From contig JBLFWJ010000033.1 of the NCBI GenBank assembly GCA_047611425.1, positions 1 to 22,249 on the forward strand: a stretch of DNA of 22,249 bases. The letters run 5' to 3'. Positions 1 through 7,831 of the stretch are shown here, piece after piece. Below the pieces are notes generated by a model. That model saw only the letters and a list, made by a program, of their open reading frames with translations. It was not told where the DNA came from and did no database searches. Origin of the DNA: JBLFWJ01 sp047611425 (GTDB lineage Bacteria; Bacteroidota; Bacteroidia; UBA10329). Each line of letters starts with the position of its first letter. Positions within the stretch are counted from its first letter, which is position 1. A program made the position numbers and the translations under genes.

Positions 1-2754
1 CGTAAACGTCCAGTTATAAAACTGACTATTGGCCGGTACCTGAAGAACGACAATGCCATTACACAATTCAATGGTTTCATTGATTGCGACATTCGGGTAA
101 ATGATAATTGTATCGGAAGATGCGCAGCTGTTGTTCGAATCGGTAACAAATAATGAAATCTCAGTTGCGCTGGTAATTGCGTCAATAACAGGGCTCTGGG
201 CGGTTGATCCGTTAAATGGTAGACCATCTACAAACCACTCGTACATGTAGCCTCCTGATCCGCCAGAAACCGAAGACATCAAAAGAACATCTCCGCCACA
301 AGCCAATCCATCATTCAAAATGTCTACCTCTAATCCCTCATCAACAACTACAGTTTCTATCATTTCACTAATGCAGCCATCTACGTGATAGGCGACCATG
401 TTTACGACATATGATCCGTTAGGAAAGTAGTGTTGTACTACTGTTCCGATTGGGTCGGTAAGAATTGTTCCGTCCCCAAAATAGTAGACTAGGCTGTCTA
501 TGGCTGGTGTAAACCCTGGAACAAAAGAGAACTGTGCCCCACACCCTGATGGGAATGAATTGTATGTGAAGAAGCTCGTGCATCCTCCAGAACACGGAAG
601 TACATAAAACATGTGAATGACCTGGTCACAGCCGGATGAATAGGCATTGCATGTATAAGTGCCAACGTTTGCTGCAACTATTGCGTTTTGAGTAGCTGGT
701 AGGGCTGTGGTATTGCCAAACTCATCTTCAAAAACCCATGTATATGATTCTGCAAAGGCGGGCGCCTCAAGCCATTGGCTTGTACATAGCTCAAGTGTTT
801 CAACAATTGGAAGGTTCGGATAGTAAATAACGGTATCTGATACTTGACAACCAGTTACTGCGTCTGTAACATAAACGGTTACTTCGGTTTCCTCAGTAAT
901 TGTAGAAAGTGTTGGTGTTGCACTTGTCGGATCGGACAGTACACCGTTTGCAAACCATTGATAACCGTAACTGCCACTACCATCGGTTATGTTGGTGTAC
1001 AGTAAAATATTTCCTGCACATGCAACGGGGCCATTTGGCATAATATCTACTGACATGCCACCTCCAACGGTTAATATTTCTGAGTATTGGCTAACACAAC
1101 CGTCTGTGTGATAAGCAACCATTTCAATTATATAAACCCCAGTCAGATAAAAGTTGGTTGCGCTTATTCCGTTAGTCGTAACCGATGTTCCATCACCAAA
1201 ATAGTATGTGATACTATCTGTTGGTGATGACGTAGTGGCTACGAATTGAACTGATGACGCACAAACAGGAGCATCGAGGCTAGACACGAAGCTGCTTGTG
1301 CAGCCATTAGAACACGACTCAACTGTCACCACGCTGGTGAGTGCGCCACATGGCTCAAACTGCGCATACATTAAATATTCGCCTGGCTCGCTAACCGTAA
1401 TAGATTGCTGTGTGGTTGGATAATTAAGGTTAACCGTATTGCCTGCGGTATCTGTGTGATATTGCCAATAGTAATAGAGCGCTCCTGATCCAAGGTCAAT
1501 CGTTACTGGCCCATCGCATAAACTGTATGTTCCAAAAACTGGGTTTTGAACCGTGATAAGGGTTGAATCAACAGCGGTACAACCTGTTTGTTGGTCAGTA
1601 ACCGTCAATGTGTACACCTGCTCATGCACTCCTGAAACCTGAGGTATTAAAGCCGTTGGGTCGCTTAAACCAGTAGTGGGGCTCCATTGATAAGTATACT
1701 GAGTCGATCCTCCATATACTGTAGCGCCTAGGTGGCCGGTAGATTGACAGAATACTGAGTCTTGAATCGCAACTACACCAAACCCGCCATTAGCCGTGAA
1801 AAATTGTGAGGAGTTTGCTTCGCAACCATTAATATCTATGGTGGTTAATGTAACCTCGAAAACACCTTGATCAAAGGCATGGTTTGGATATTCAGCGGTG
1901 GATGTGGCTCCATCACCAAAATCCCAATGCCACTCCACAACTTGAGAGTTCGCTGCACCAAAAAACGCAAACTCCTCAATAATACAAGGTCCAGTTATCA
2001 GGTTATATGTAAACGTATTCTGGCAATCTGTTGGGCAAGCCTCAACTGTTACCAAACTTGTTAGCGCACCACAATTTGGGAAATCTGCATACATGAAATA
2101 CTCACCTGGCTCATCAACAACAATAGATTGAACCGTACTTGGATATGACAGCGGGGTATTATTACCCGCAGTATCGGTAAAGCTCAGCCATGTGTATACA
2201 GAAGCGCCTGGTCCAAGGTCTATTGTCACAGGGCCATCGCACAACGAGTAGGTTTCCACCAAAAAGTCGTTCCTAGTAACGACTATAGTGTCAGTTATCT
2301 GGCAACCATTAACCTGATCGACCACTGTTAAGTAATAGAACTGCTCCTCTACATTTAAAGACAATGTAGGATTGAGAAGGCTCGGGTCGTCTAAACCTGT
2401 TGTGGGCCACCAATCATAAATGTAGTTGCCAGACCCACCTGTAATAACTGGGTCGAACACGTAGTCAGATTGACACACGATCGTGTCCTCATTCAGGCTT
2501 ACTTGTAGTCCACCAACGGTGATCCATTGTGTGGATGTGCTTTCACAACCATTGTTGTGGTAGGCGGTTACCTCAACTTCGTAAAGTCCTCCGTTATAAA
2601 AGGACTGGGCACTAATGCCGTTGGTTGTAAAGGTTTCTCCATTTCCATAGCCGAAGACAATACTGTCCGCAACCGGTACTGGATTAACAACAAAACTTAC
2701 AAACTCCCCGCAGCCTTGTGGAAATGTGTTGTATGTAAATAGGTTGGAACATTG
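1..2754 (-). repeat. Tandem coding repeats of about 720 bp (four modules, last one cut)
   Basis: Inside the modular protein, units run at 2754-2023, 2022-1300, 1299-580 and 579-1 (244, 241, 240 and more than 193 codons). Similarity is visible in the DNA as well as the protein. For example, the stretch around 2060-2140 closely matches the one around 1341-1420, about 720 bp away. Units 1 and 2 share the second and third parts (TTGLxDP, DGPVTIDLG, EPGEY). Units 3 and 4 share a different version of those parts. The first part groups differently. Confidence 0.8.
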
Positions 2755-2847
2755 GCTACTAGCTGTTTTCCCAAAAGCCGTAATCGCAATTACCATTAAT
2801 AGTTCAGCCCCCTTCTTTAGATTAAAGATTCTCCCGGTCATTTTCAT
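1..2847 (-). CDS. Giant modular PKD-type secreted surface protein, N-terminal part (partial)
   Basis: The frame is open from an ATG at 2847 to the window edge, 949 codons with no stop, so the C-terminus is missing. A hydrophobic signal-like segment (about residues 13-31, ending near ASSQ) is followed by cysteine-rich tandem modules of about 240 residues. Each module has a PKD-like domain (FGDG or variant, then an AYHxDGC-type end), a second beta-sandwich-like part (GGSGxYxYxW, VTDxxxGC, DTI) and a third part opening with a SLCDGP or ELC motif. Module borders fall near residues 31, 275, 516 and 756. Proteins of this type in Bacteroidota are usually exported by T9SS and act as adhesins or gliding-associated surface proteins. 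That role is inference here, because the sorting domain would lie outside the window. The product could also be a cell-wall or biofilm matrix protein. Confidence 0.85.
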   Translation of the reverse strand, partial: MKMTGRIFNLKKGAELLMVIAITAFGKTASSQCSNLFTYNTFPQGCGEFVSFVVNPVPVADSIVFGYGNGETFTTNGISAQSFYNGGLYEVEVTAYHNNGCESTSTQWITVGGLQVSLNEDTIVCQSDYVFDPVITGGSGNYIYDWWPTTGLDDPSLLNPTLSLNVEEQFYYLTVVDQVNGCQITDTIVVTRNDFLVETYSLCDGPVTIDLGPGASVYTWLSFTDTAGNNTPLSYPSTVQSIVVDEPGEYFMYADFPNCGALTSLVTVEACPTDCQNTFTYNLITGPCIIEEFAFFGAANSQVVEWHWDFGDGATSTAEYPNHAFDQGVFEVTLTTIDINGCEANSSQFFTANGGFGVVAIQDSVFCQSTGHLGATVYGGSTQYTYQWSPTTGLSDPTALIPQVSGVHEQVYTLTVTDQQTGCTAVDSTLITVQNPVFGTYSLCDGPVTIDLGSGALYYYWQYHTDTAGNTVNLNYPTTQQSITVSEPGEYLMYAQFEPCGALTSVVTVESCSNGCTSSFVSSLDAPVCASSVQFVATTSSPTDSITYYFGDGTSVTTNGISATNFYLTGVYIIEMVAYHTDGCVSQYSEILTVGGGMSVDIMPNGPVACAGNILLYTNITDGSGSYGYQWFANGVLSDPTSATPTLSTITEETEVTVYVTDAVTGCQVSDTVIYYPNLPIVETLELCTSQWLEAPAFAESYTWVFEDEFGNTTALPATQNAIVAANVGTYTCNAYSSGCDQVIHMFYVLPCSGGCTSFFTYNSFPSGCGAQFSFVPGFTPAIDSLVYYFGDGTILTDPIGTVVQHYFPNGSYVVNMVAYHVDGCISEMIETVVVDEGLEVDILNDGLACGGDVLLMSSVSGGSGGYMYEWFVDGLPFNGSTAQSPVIDAITSATEISLFVTDSNNSCASSDTIIIYPNVAINETIELCNGIVVLQVPANSQFYNWTFT

Positions 2848-2877
2848 GGTGTTTGATTTTTAGACGTTATCACTGTA

Positions 2878-2885
2878 CAAACGTA
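2878..2885 (-). promoter_or_regulatory. Bacteroidota-type -7 box for the modular surface protein
   Basis: TACGTTTG matches the TAnnTTTG -7 consensus of Bacteroidota exactly and lies 30 nt upstream of the ATG at 2847. A TTG lies about 15 nt upstream of the box, a little closer than the usual 17-23 nt spacing, so the -33 element is weak. Confidence 0.45.
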
Positions 2886-3023
2886 TGCCGAGTCTAACAC
2901 CAATAAAAATACATTTTGACAGGTTTGTCGGGTCGATATTGTTGTGTTGTTCGTAGAAATCATTATTGTTTTACCATATCAATTTACTATTTATGTATGT
3001 TAATTTCTTACTTTGTCGGAGCA

Positions 3024-4445
3024 ATGGAAAACAACCCATCAAAAACAATTGAGGTATTGAATAGCCTTAATCTAGCTGATCTTGATGGGTTGTCGAGGTT
3101 CATACATCTAAATGCACCCGGAATACGTGATTCTGTTAACCAACTTTTGGAGGCCTATTCAGAATCAAGAACTAATCACGTTTCCATGGATTGGTCTCGA
3201 CAGCAGGTTCATCAACAATTATTTGGCTCCCAGCCATTTAATGACAAAACCATTCGGTATCTACTCAGCGACCTGCACTCGCAAACGCTTCAGTACATCG
3301 GCTACCTCGAAGTAAGGAATGATCAACACACTTTTCAAACACTTATATCCGATGGTCTTGCAAAGCGAGGTTGTGTTCGGTCTTACAGCGCACACCTCAA
3401 TAACCAGAAGAAAAAGCTGAGCTCCGAGTCAGCATTATCGCCCGATGCTTATTTCGGCCAGTATCAATTAGGCATAATCGAAGCAGAATGGCAACTCACG
3501 CATGGAACTAGAAGTGCCGGGGAAATGGACGATGTGCTGGAGCATCTTGACCGATTCTATTTGGTAAAGAAGCTCCAGTTATGTTGTGAGGCACTCAACG
3601 CGAGTAACGTGCTGGCCAAGGAGCAGGAACTATTCATGTTGGATGAGTTAATCTGGCAAATTCATAATTCCAATTTTTCTGAAGTTCCCCACATCGCTAT
3701 ATACCTCAAAATCATTGATACGCTCAGACAGCCCGATGACGAATCACACTTTACCCGGCTGACCAGCTTGCTTCAAGCTCACGGAGATCGAATTGAGCAA
3801 GATGATCTTCGAGACATGTACCACTATGTTCTCAACTACTCAATCAAAATGATCAATCAAGGTGACAGCGTGCATAGGGAGGTGTTGTTGGACAACTACA
3901 AGCAAATGATGGCTCAGAAAATTCTGATTCAGGATGGGCAGATTTCTCAATGGACGTACAAGAATGTCGTTACCATTTGTTTGCGTCAAGACGAGACCGA
4001 TTTTGCAAACACCTTCATTCATACTTACCGTAAATTCTTGTCCCCTGACATTCGCGAAAATGCTTTTCAATACAACGTTGCGCACCTCTTGTTTGCAAAA
4101 GGCCAATACAAGGGCGCTATTTCCGGGTTGCAAAAGGTGGATCTTGATGATGTCTATTATCGATTGGACGCCAGGTCAATCCTGCTTAAAAGCTATTATG
4201 AATTGAATGACATTGATGCGATGTTCTATCAAGCCAGTTCATTCAGAATGTTTATCCGAAGGAACAAGTCTATTTCTGCCTATCAGAAAACTGTTTACCT
4301 CAATCTCATTAAGATAACCTTGGCTCTAGTAAGAGCAGGAACCAATAAGACTCGGCTTAAGCGTGTTAGAAATCGTGTTGAAAGAGATTCTAGAAATGCC
4401 GACATCCAGTGGGTAGAATCAAAATTGGAAGAATTAGGCGCATAA
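3024..4445 (+). CDS. Helical protein of an uncharacterised Bacteroidota family
   Basis: A 473-residue protein, almost entirely predicted helix, with no signal peptide or membrane segment from the chosen start. The frame is open back to 2916, but the ATG at 3024 (MENNPSK) removes an implausible Cys/Tyr-rich leader. A weak -7-like box (TTACTTTG, 3008-3015) lies just upstream. Residues 71-84 read PFNDKxxRYLxSDL, and residues 20-45 fit a helical segment seen in hypothetical proteins that recur across Bacteroidota, often with FxKFLxSPxFN at the N-terminus. I recall that family as having no assigned function. The C-terminal half has paired helices that could be TPR-like, though no clear TPR consensus is visible. 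It is probably cytoplasmic. It is convergent with the LytTR gene and divergent from the modular protein, so it is likely monocistronic. I do not assign a function. Confidence 0.85.
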   Translation: MENNPSKTIEVLNSLNLADLDGLSRFIHLNAPGIRDSVNQLLEAYSESRTNHVSMDWSRQQVHQQLFGSQPFNDKTIRYLLSDLHSQTLQYIGYLEVRNDQHTFQTLISDGLAKRGCVRSYSAHLNNQKKKLSSESALSPDAYFGQYQLGIIEAEWQLTHGTRSAGEMDDVLEHLDRFYLVKKLQLCCEALNASNVLAKEQELFMLDELIWQIHNSNFSEVPHIAIYLKIIDTLRQPDDESHFTRLTSLLQAHGDRIEQDDLRDMYHYVLNYSIKMINQGDSVHREVLLDNYKQMMAQKILIQDGQISQWTYKNVVTICLRQDETDFANTFIHTYRKFLSPDIRENAFQYNVAHLLFAKGQYKGAISGLQKVDLDDVYYRLDARSILLKSYYELNDIDAMFYQASSFRMFIRRNKSISAYQKTVYLNLIKITLALVRAGTNKTRLKRVRNRVERDSRNADIQWVESKLEELGA

Positions 4446-4470
4446 AAAAACGCGCCTTATCGGGCGCGTT
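4444..4470 (-). terminator. Intrinsic terminator, best oriented for the LytTR gene
   Basis: A perfect 8-bp GC-rich stem (AACGCGCC at 4449-4456, GGCGCGTT at 4463-4470) has a 6-nt loop. Read on the minus strand it runs into seven consecutive T (4450-4444) and lies about 33 nt after the LytTR stop. Read on the plus strand the A-run comes before the stem and overlaps the TAA of the upstream gene, and no T-run follows. It may still act weakly in both directions. Confidence 0.8.
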
Positions 4471-4502
4471 CCATTTCCTAGTTAAGTAATCGTATTTCCA
4501 AA

Positions 4503-4889
4503 TTATGCTGCGTTTAAGGATTCCTTAAAGTCTTTCTTGTATGCTCTTCCAATTGGAATGGCAAACCTCAGGTCATTTTCCATCAACTCCACGGTACTTC
4601 CCTTTACTGCTCTAATCTTATCAATATTTACAATGAAGGATCTGTGAGCTCTCACGAAAATATTTGGAGGCAATGAAGCCAAAATATCTTTCATGGTCGA
4701 CAAGGTGATGTACTTATTAGTTGTGGTCTTAATGATCACATAATCACTCAACGCTTTAATAAAAACGATGTCTCTAATGTTTACAGGAATCAACTGATAA
4801 TTAGCTTTAATCAGCAGCTTCTCTCTGATTGGGTTTGGGGCTTGTTCCATCCCACTACTCTGCGTACTTTGTATCATAACGGTGTACAT
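4503..4889 (-). CDS. Stand-alone LytTR-type DNA-binding regulator
   Basis: A 128-residue protein whose residues 25-125 form a LytTR domain: IVFIKALSDYVIIKT, then ITLSTMKDIL, then the recognition core NIFVRAHRSFIVNIDKI, ending in IPIGRAYKKDF. LytTR domains bind direct DNA repeats and usually follow a response-regulator receiver domain. Here nothing precedes the domain except about 24 unstructured residues, so it has no phosphorylation site and no visible sensor. Alternative starts are Met5 and Met14, which would shorten the tail without touching the domain. No histidine kinase is nearby. The upstream region (4890-5214) separates it from a divergent secreted coiled-coil gene, which is a plausible but unproven target. 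The family call is firm; the target and signal are unknown. Confidence 0.92.
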   Translation of the reverse strand: MYTVMIQSTQSSGMEQAPNPIREKLLIKANYQLIPVNIRDIVFIKALSDYVIIKTTTNKYITLSTMKDILASLPPNIFVRAHRSFIVNIDKIRAVKGSTVELMENDLRFAIPIGRAYKKDFKESLNAA

Positions 4890-5214
4890 TTTATTGGTTC
4901 AACTTCTCTTAATAACTCAGATCGTGGGTTCTGGCTATTTAATTTGAAAGCCTGGTCGCCTTTCGAGTAGTATTACACAAATTCCCAATTCAAGTTCCAT
5001 CATTTAGACAAAAGGAGACAATTCAGCGATGAATCGACAAACGGCAATCCCTAACCCGATTAACCAAATGCTCCTCGAAACTGATTTATTACCTTTGCGT
5101 CCCTTTTTAAACGGCTCAGCCTCTGATTAAACGCTACTTAGCAACATTTAGGAACTAAGAATTACTGTGCGATATCAGGTTGCAATATTTAATGTAAACC
5201 GCGTTTTGGCTGCC
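4890..5214. other. Divergent intergenic region, 325 bp
   Basis: This stretch lies between the LytTR gene and the secreted coiled-coil gene. It holds one clear -7 box on the plus strand (5090-5097). I see no RNA gene or strong hairpin, and no convincing promoter for the LytTR gene. A 33-codon reading frame at 5029-5130 with a purine-rich AAAGGAGA upstream is present, but it spans the -7 box and is not called. Confidence 0.6.
5090..5097 (+). promoter_or_regulatory. -7 box for the secreted coiled-coil gene
   Basis: TACCTTTG followed by CG is an exact TAnnTTTG match of the form common before flavobacterial genes. No TTG is seen at the expected -33 distance. It would give a leader of about 110 nt before the ATG at 5215. 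Confidence 0.5.
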
Positions 5215-6912
5215 ATGAACCCCCGTTTCATCATCCTTCTGGTTTTATCTGTAGCACTCTCAACGAGTGGTTATTCACAAGGCTTGACCCTAACTGGTTC
5301 GGTAACCAAAGAGGGTGTTCCATTGCCGGAAGCGGAGGTTAAGATCTTTCAGCGGGATGCAGGACTAAGCTTTCGCTACGCAGATGCATCGGGTAGCTTT
5401 CAAACTCAGCTAGAGTTAGAAAAGGAATACCTTATCTCTGTTAAGGAGCCTGGATACGAAACGGCTACTTTGGCTGTAATCACCGAATTACCAAAGGGTG
5501 TAACAGGTAGTTCTTTTGAACAAGCCATAACCATCAACCTTGAAAAACTTAAAAAATCCCCCAAAGGAAAAACCTACCGCGAAGTCTCAGCTGGAGGTGT
5601 GATGTACAACAAGAGCAGCAACGGGTTTATCAAGGTGGATCGCGACATCAGTCGGCTTAAAGAAGAAATGGCTGCCGCTGCCGAAGCCAAGAAGAGACGG
5701 GAAGAAGAACGCAAGAAAGCGATGGCTGCTGCAAAAGAGCAGGCTCGCCTAGATTCTATTGTAAGAGCAAAAGAACAATTTATTGAGGACTCGATTGCAA
5801 ATGCGGAACAGTTTGCATTGGATTTCGCCAAGAAGAGAGAGCAAGAAGTTGCCGACTCAATTGCCGCTGTAGAAGCACACTTGGCTAAGATGATGGCAAA
5901 ACGTGCCGCGGATAGAGAAGCCAATGCTTCGTCCGAGCAGACCAAGCTTGATGAGCTTGCTGCTGCACAACAGAAAAAATTACGGCTGGATGCAATTGCC
6001 AATGCCAAAAAGGATTCTGCATCCTTAGCCCAACAAATGGTATTGGATCGAGAGAAATTCGTTGCCGACTCCATTGTTGCTGCTCGCCTGGCTGAGAAAG
6101 ACGAAATGGCTGCAGCAAAACAAGCAGAGAAAGACCGCAAGAAAGCTGCCGCAGATTCAATCTCAGCAGAAAGAGAAGCGGCTAAGCTTGCCCGTGATGC
6201 GGAGAAAGAAGCAGAACGTCTAGCGAAGGAAGATGCGGAAGATGCGGCAACCGCTGCCAAGGTTGAGGCAGACAAACTAAAAGAAGAGGCCCGACTTGCT
6301 GAAGTTGCACGTAAGCAAGCAGTTAAAGATTCGGTTGTCACAGCCAAAGCGGAAGATGCACGTTTGGCTGAAGAAATGCGTTTAGCTGAAGAAGCAAGAA
6401 AGCAAGCCGTTAAGGATTCGGTTATCGAGGTAAAAGCAGAACAAGCACGGGTATTAGAAGAAGCACGGGTATTAGAAGTGGCTCAAAAACAAGCTTCTTT
6501 GGATAGCATTGTAGAAGTTAATCGTCTAAAAGATGTGGCTGAGCAAGCAAGAGTTGATTCTGTAGCACAAGTGAGAGAAGAGGCTCGTGTCGAGCGACTT
6601 CGTCAGCAGGAAGAGGTAGAAAGAAAAGAACAAGCTTATACGGACAGCATTTCCTTTGCGAAAGCAGAGGTGAAGCGTGTTGAACGAGAACGTGTAGCTG
6701 ACCTACGCAAAGACAATACAGTAGACGAAGAAACAAAGGAGGAAGAAGGAAAAACCACAATTACAACCCGAGTAAATGTTTACGGAGTTAAGAACACTTA
6801 CGAAAAGGTAAGTCACAGCTGGGGTCAGGTCTACTACTATAAAAATGGCGCAATCATTTCTGAGGCCATCTATATTCAAGACATTAAGTCTGCCCGTGAA
6901 GAACTGCCTTGA
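5215..6912 (+). CDS. Secreted TolA-like coiled-coil protein with N-terminal carboxypeptidase-regulatory-like domain
   Basis: A 565-residue protein. The frame is open back to a GTG at 5167, but the ATG at 5215 places a standard signal peptide (residues 1-22, ending GYSQ) at the N-terminus. Residues 24-110 resemble a CNA-B/carboxypeptidase-regulatory-like beta domain (TGSVTKEGVPLPEAEVKI, then DASGSF, then EPGYE). Residues about 145-510 are an Ala/Glu/Lys/Arg-rich coiled coil with a DS[IV] motif recurring ten times, and one unit is duplicated (ARKQAVKDSV appears twice, about 30 residues apart). The last 50 residues form a small globular tail (VNVYGVKNTYEKVSHSWGQV). The protein is probably periplasmic or on the surface, perhaps bridging the envelope as TolA does, though it lacks a membrane anchor after signal cleavage. 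Function unknown. Its TGA abuts the next gene's stop codon with no base between. Confidence 0.85.
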   Translation: MNPRFIILLVLSVALSTSGYSQGLTLTGSVTKEGVPLPEAEVKIFQRDAGLSFRYADASGSFQTQLELEKEYLISVKEPGYETATLAVITELPKGVTGSSFEQAITINLEKLKKSPKGKTYREVSAGGVMYNKSSNGFIKVDRDISRLKEEMAAAAEAKKRREEERKKAMAAAKEQARLDSIVRAKEQFIEDSIANAEQFALDFAKKREQEVADSIAAVEAHLAKMMAKRAADREANASSEQTKLDELAAAQQKKLRLDAIANAKKDSASLAQQMVLDREKFVADSIVAARLAEKDEMAAAKQAEKDRKKAAADSISAEREAAKLARDAEKEAERLAKEDAEDAATAAKVEADKLKEEARLAEVARKQAVKDSVVTAKAEDARLAEEMRLAEEARKQAVKDSVIEVKAEQARVLEEARVLEVAQKQASLDSIVEVNRLKDVAEQARVDSVAQVREEARVERLRQQEEVERKEQAYTDSISFAKAEVKRVERERVADLRKDNTVDEETKEEEGKTTITTRVNVYGVKNTYEKVSHSWGQVYYYKNGAIISEAIYIQDIKSAREELP

Positions 6913-7737
6913 TTAGGCGTGGGTACGCACCCAATCGATTATTCCTTTGATCACCTCTTCCTTTTCTGGCTCGTTGTGGCATTCGTGATAGAGTCCTTCC
7001 CAACTTTTCCAAGTTGAATTGGGAACAGCCTCTGCAAACTCCTTTGAAGTGTCGTGGGAAGTGAGCTTATCATCTGAGCCATGAAATATGTACAGCGGAT
7101 AGCCGAATTCTTTGGCGTGGTCGAGTGCATACAACCCTGCTTCGTGCACGCTAAGAAAGAAAATGGTTGAGATTTGGTCGTGAACCAAAGGATCATTCGA
7201 ATACTTGGTTACCTCCTCCTTATCCCTTGAGATGGAATTCACATCCAGCTTAGACGGTTGTGTAAGTCCTGGAAAAACCCCTTTGACAACCTTGGCCAAC
7301 ATTACTTGCAAAGCAGGCGGCTCAAAAGCCAACTTCAACCAGGGCGATGATACGATTACGCCTTTTATCTCTGGCTTTCGTTTAAGCGCCATGTTCAAAA
7401 CAACATTACCACCCATGCTGTGCCCATACAGAAACACGGGCTTATCTACATTCTCCTTCTTCGCGAGTTTCAATACATCATTCACAACATCTAATAGATG
7501 ATTGTATGATGGAGTATGACCCTTTTTTCCTTCGGTTCGCCCATGGCCCCTATGATCAAAGGAGTAAACTGAATAACCTGCTTCATTGAACGCCTTGGCC
7601 ACATGTTCATAACGATGACAATGCTCGCCCATGCCATGAACGAGGACAATAACCGCCCATGGGTTTTCGACTTTCCAATTGTGACCATAAAGTTCTTTGC
7701 CATCAGAGGATTTCCACTTGTATGATACTGCGCTCAT
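6913..7737 (-). CDS. Alpha/beta hydrolase, monoacylglycerol-lipase-like (Hydrolase_4)
   Basis: A 274-residue cytoplasmic-looking serine hydrolase. The ATG at 7737 is preferred over a start at 7815, because the -7 box at 7756-7763 lies inside the longer version. Oxyanion motif HGMGEH is at 34-39, followed by SFDHRGHGRTEG and the nucleophile elbow GHSMGG with Ser107. The acid is probably Asp223 in HGSDDKLT and the base His251 in LYHECHNEPE, matching the Ser-Asp-His order of human monoglyceride lipase. The likely reaction is hydrolysis of monoacylglycerol to glycerol and fatty acid; lysophospholipase or general esterase activity is also possible. It is divergent from an operon containing glycerol kinase, which fits a glycerol-releasing role by inference. 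The family is firm; the substrate is not. Confidence 0.9.
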   Translation of the reverse strand: MSAVSYKWKSSDGKELYGHNWKVENPWAVIVLVHGMGEHCHRYEHVAKAFNEAGYSVYSFDHRGHGRTEGKKGHTPSYNHLLDVVNDVLKLAKKENVDKPVFLYGHSMGGNVVLNMALKRKPEIKGVIVSSPWLKLAFEPPALQVMLAKVVKGVFPGLTQPSKLDVNSISRDKEEVTKYSNDPLVHDQISTIFFLSVHEAGLYALDHAKEFGYPLYIFHGSDDKLTSHDTSKEFAEAVPNSTWKSWEGLYHECHNEPEKEEVIKGIIDWVRTHA

Positions 7738-7755
7738 GAGTTGGGTTGTTTGGTT

Positions 7756-7763
7756 CAAATATA
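7756..7763 (-). promoter_or_regulatory. -7 box for the hydrolase
   Basis: TATATTTG on the minus strand is an exact TAnnTTTG match, 18 nt before the ATG at 7737. A TTTGG about 16 nt upstream may serve as the -33 element. Confidence 0.55.
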
Positions 7764-7766
7764 GTC

Positions 7767-7799
7767 TGCGACTCGCAACCAAATCATCGCAAAACGATG
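7767..7799. promoter_or_regulatory. Two short palindromes in the divergent promoter region
   Basis: TGCGACTCGCA (7767-7777) is a perfect 5-bp inverted repeat around one base, lying between the -33 and -7 positions of the hydrolase promoter. CATCG/CGATG (7785-7789 and 7795-7799, 5-nt loop) follows. Either could be an operator serving both divergent genes. Each is short enough to occur by chance. Confidence 0.3.
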
Positions 7800-7823
7800 C
7801 TTTCCTTGATCTCAACTGCCAAC

Positions 7824-7831
7824 TATATTTG
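7824..7831 (+). promoter_or_regulatory. -7 box for the seven-gene run; nearly leaderless start
   Basis: TATATTTG matches TAnnTTTG exactly and ends only 5 nt before the ATG at 7837. The transcript would therefore start at or within a few bases of the start codon. A TTG at 7806-7808 is the only -33 candidate, with a short 15-nt spacer. Confidence 0.55.

Noticed and set aside
1..2754. Regular repeats considered as a CRISPR or satellite array
   Set aside because: The period is about 720 bp, the copies are diverged and the frame is open throughout. They are protein modules.
2916..2942. TTGACA with TATTGT, resembling a proteobacterial sigma-70 promoter
   Set aside because: The spacer is only 15 nt, and the primary sigma factor of Bacteroidota uses TTG/TAnnTTTG, so this is probably chance in AT-rich DNA.
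2916..3023. N-terminal extension of the helical protein
   Set aside because: The added 36 residues are Cys/Tyr/Ile-rich and unlike the rest; the ATG at 3024 gives a normal soluble start.
3840..4133. 97-codon minus-strand frame inside the helical protein gene
   Set aside because: The plus-strand frame is long and belongs to a recognisable family. The antisense frame shows no domain or promoter.
5029..5130. 33-codon frame with AAAGGAGA upstream in the LytTR/coiled-coil gap
   Set aside because: It spans the probable -7 box at 5090-5097, has no recognisable features, and purine-rich Shine-Dalgarno sites are not typical of this phylum.
5574..6347. 257-codon open frame on the minus strand opposite the coiled-coil gene
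   Set aside because: It is Ser/Ala-rich low complexity, exactly what the reverse complement of an Ala/Glu/Lys coil yields. The plus strand has a signal peptide and domains.
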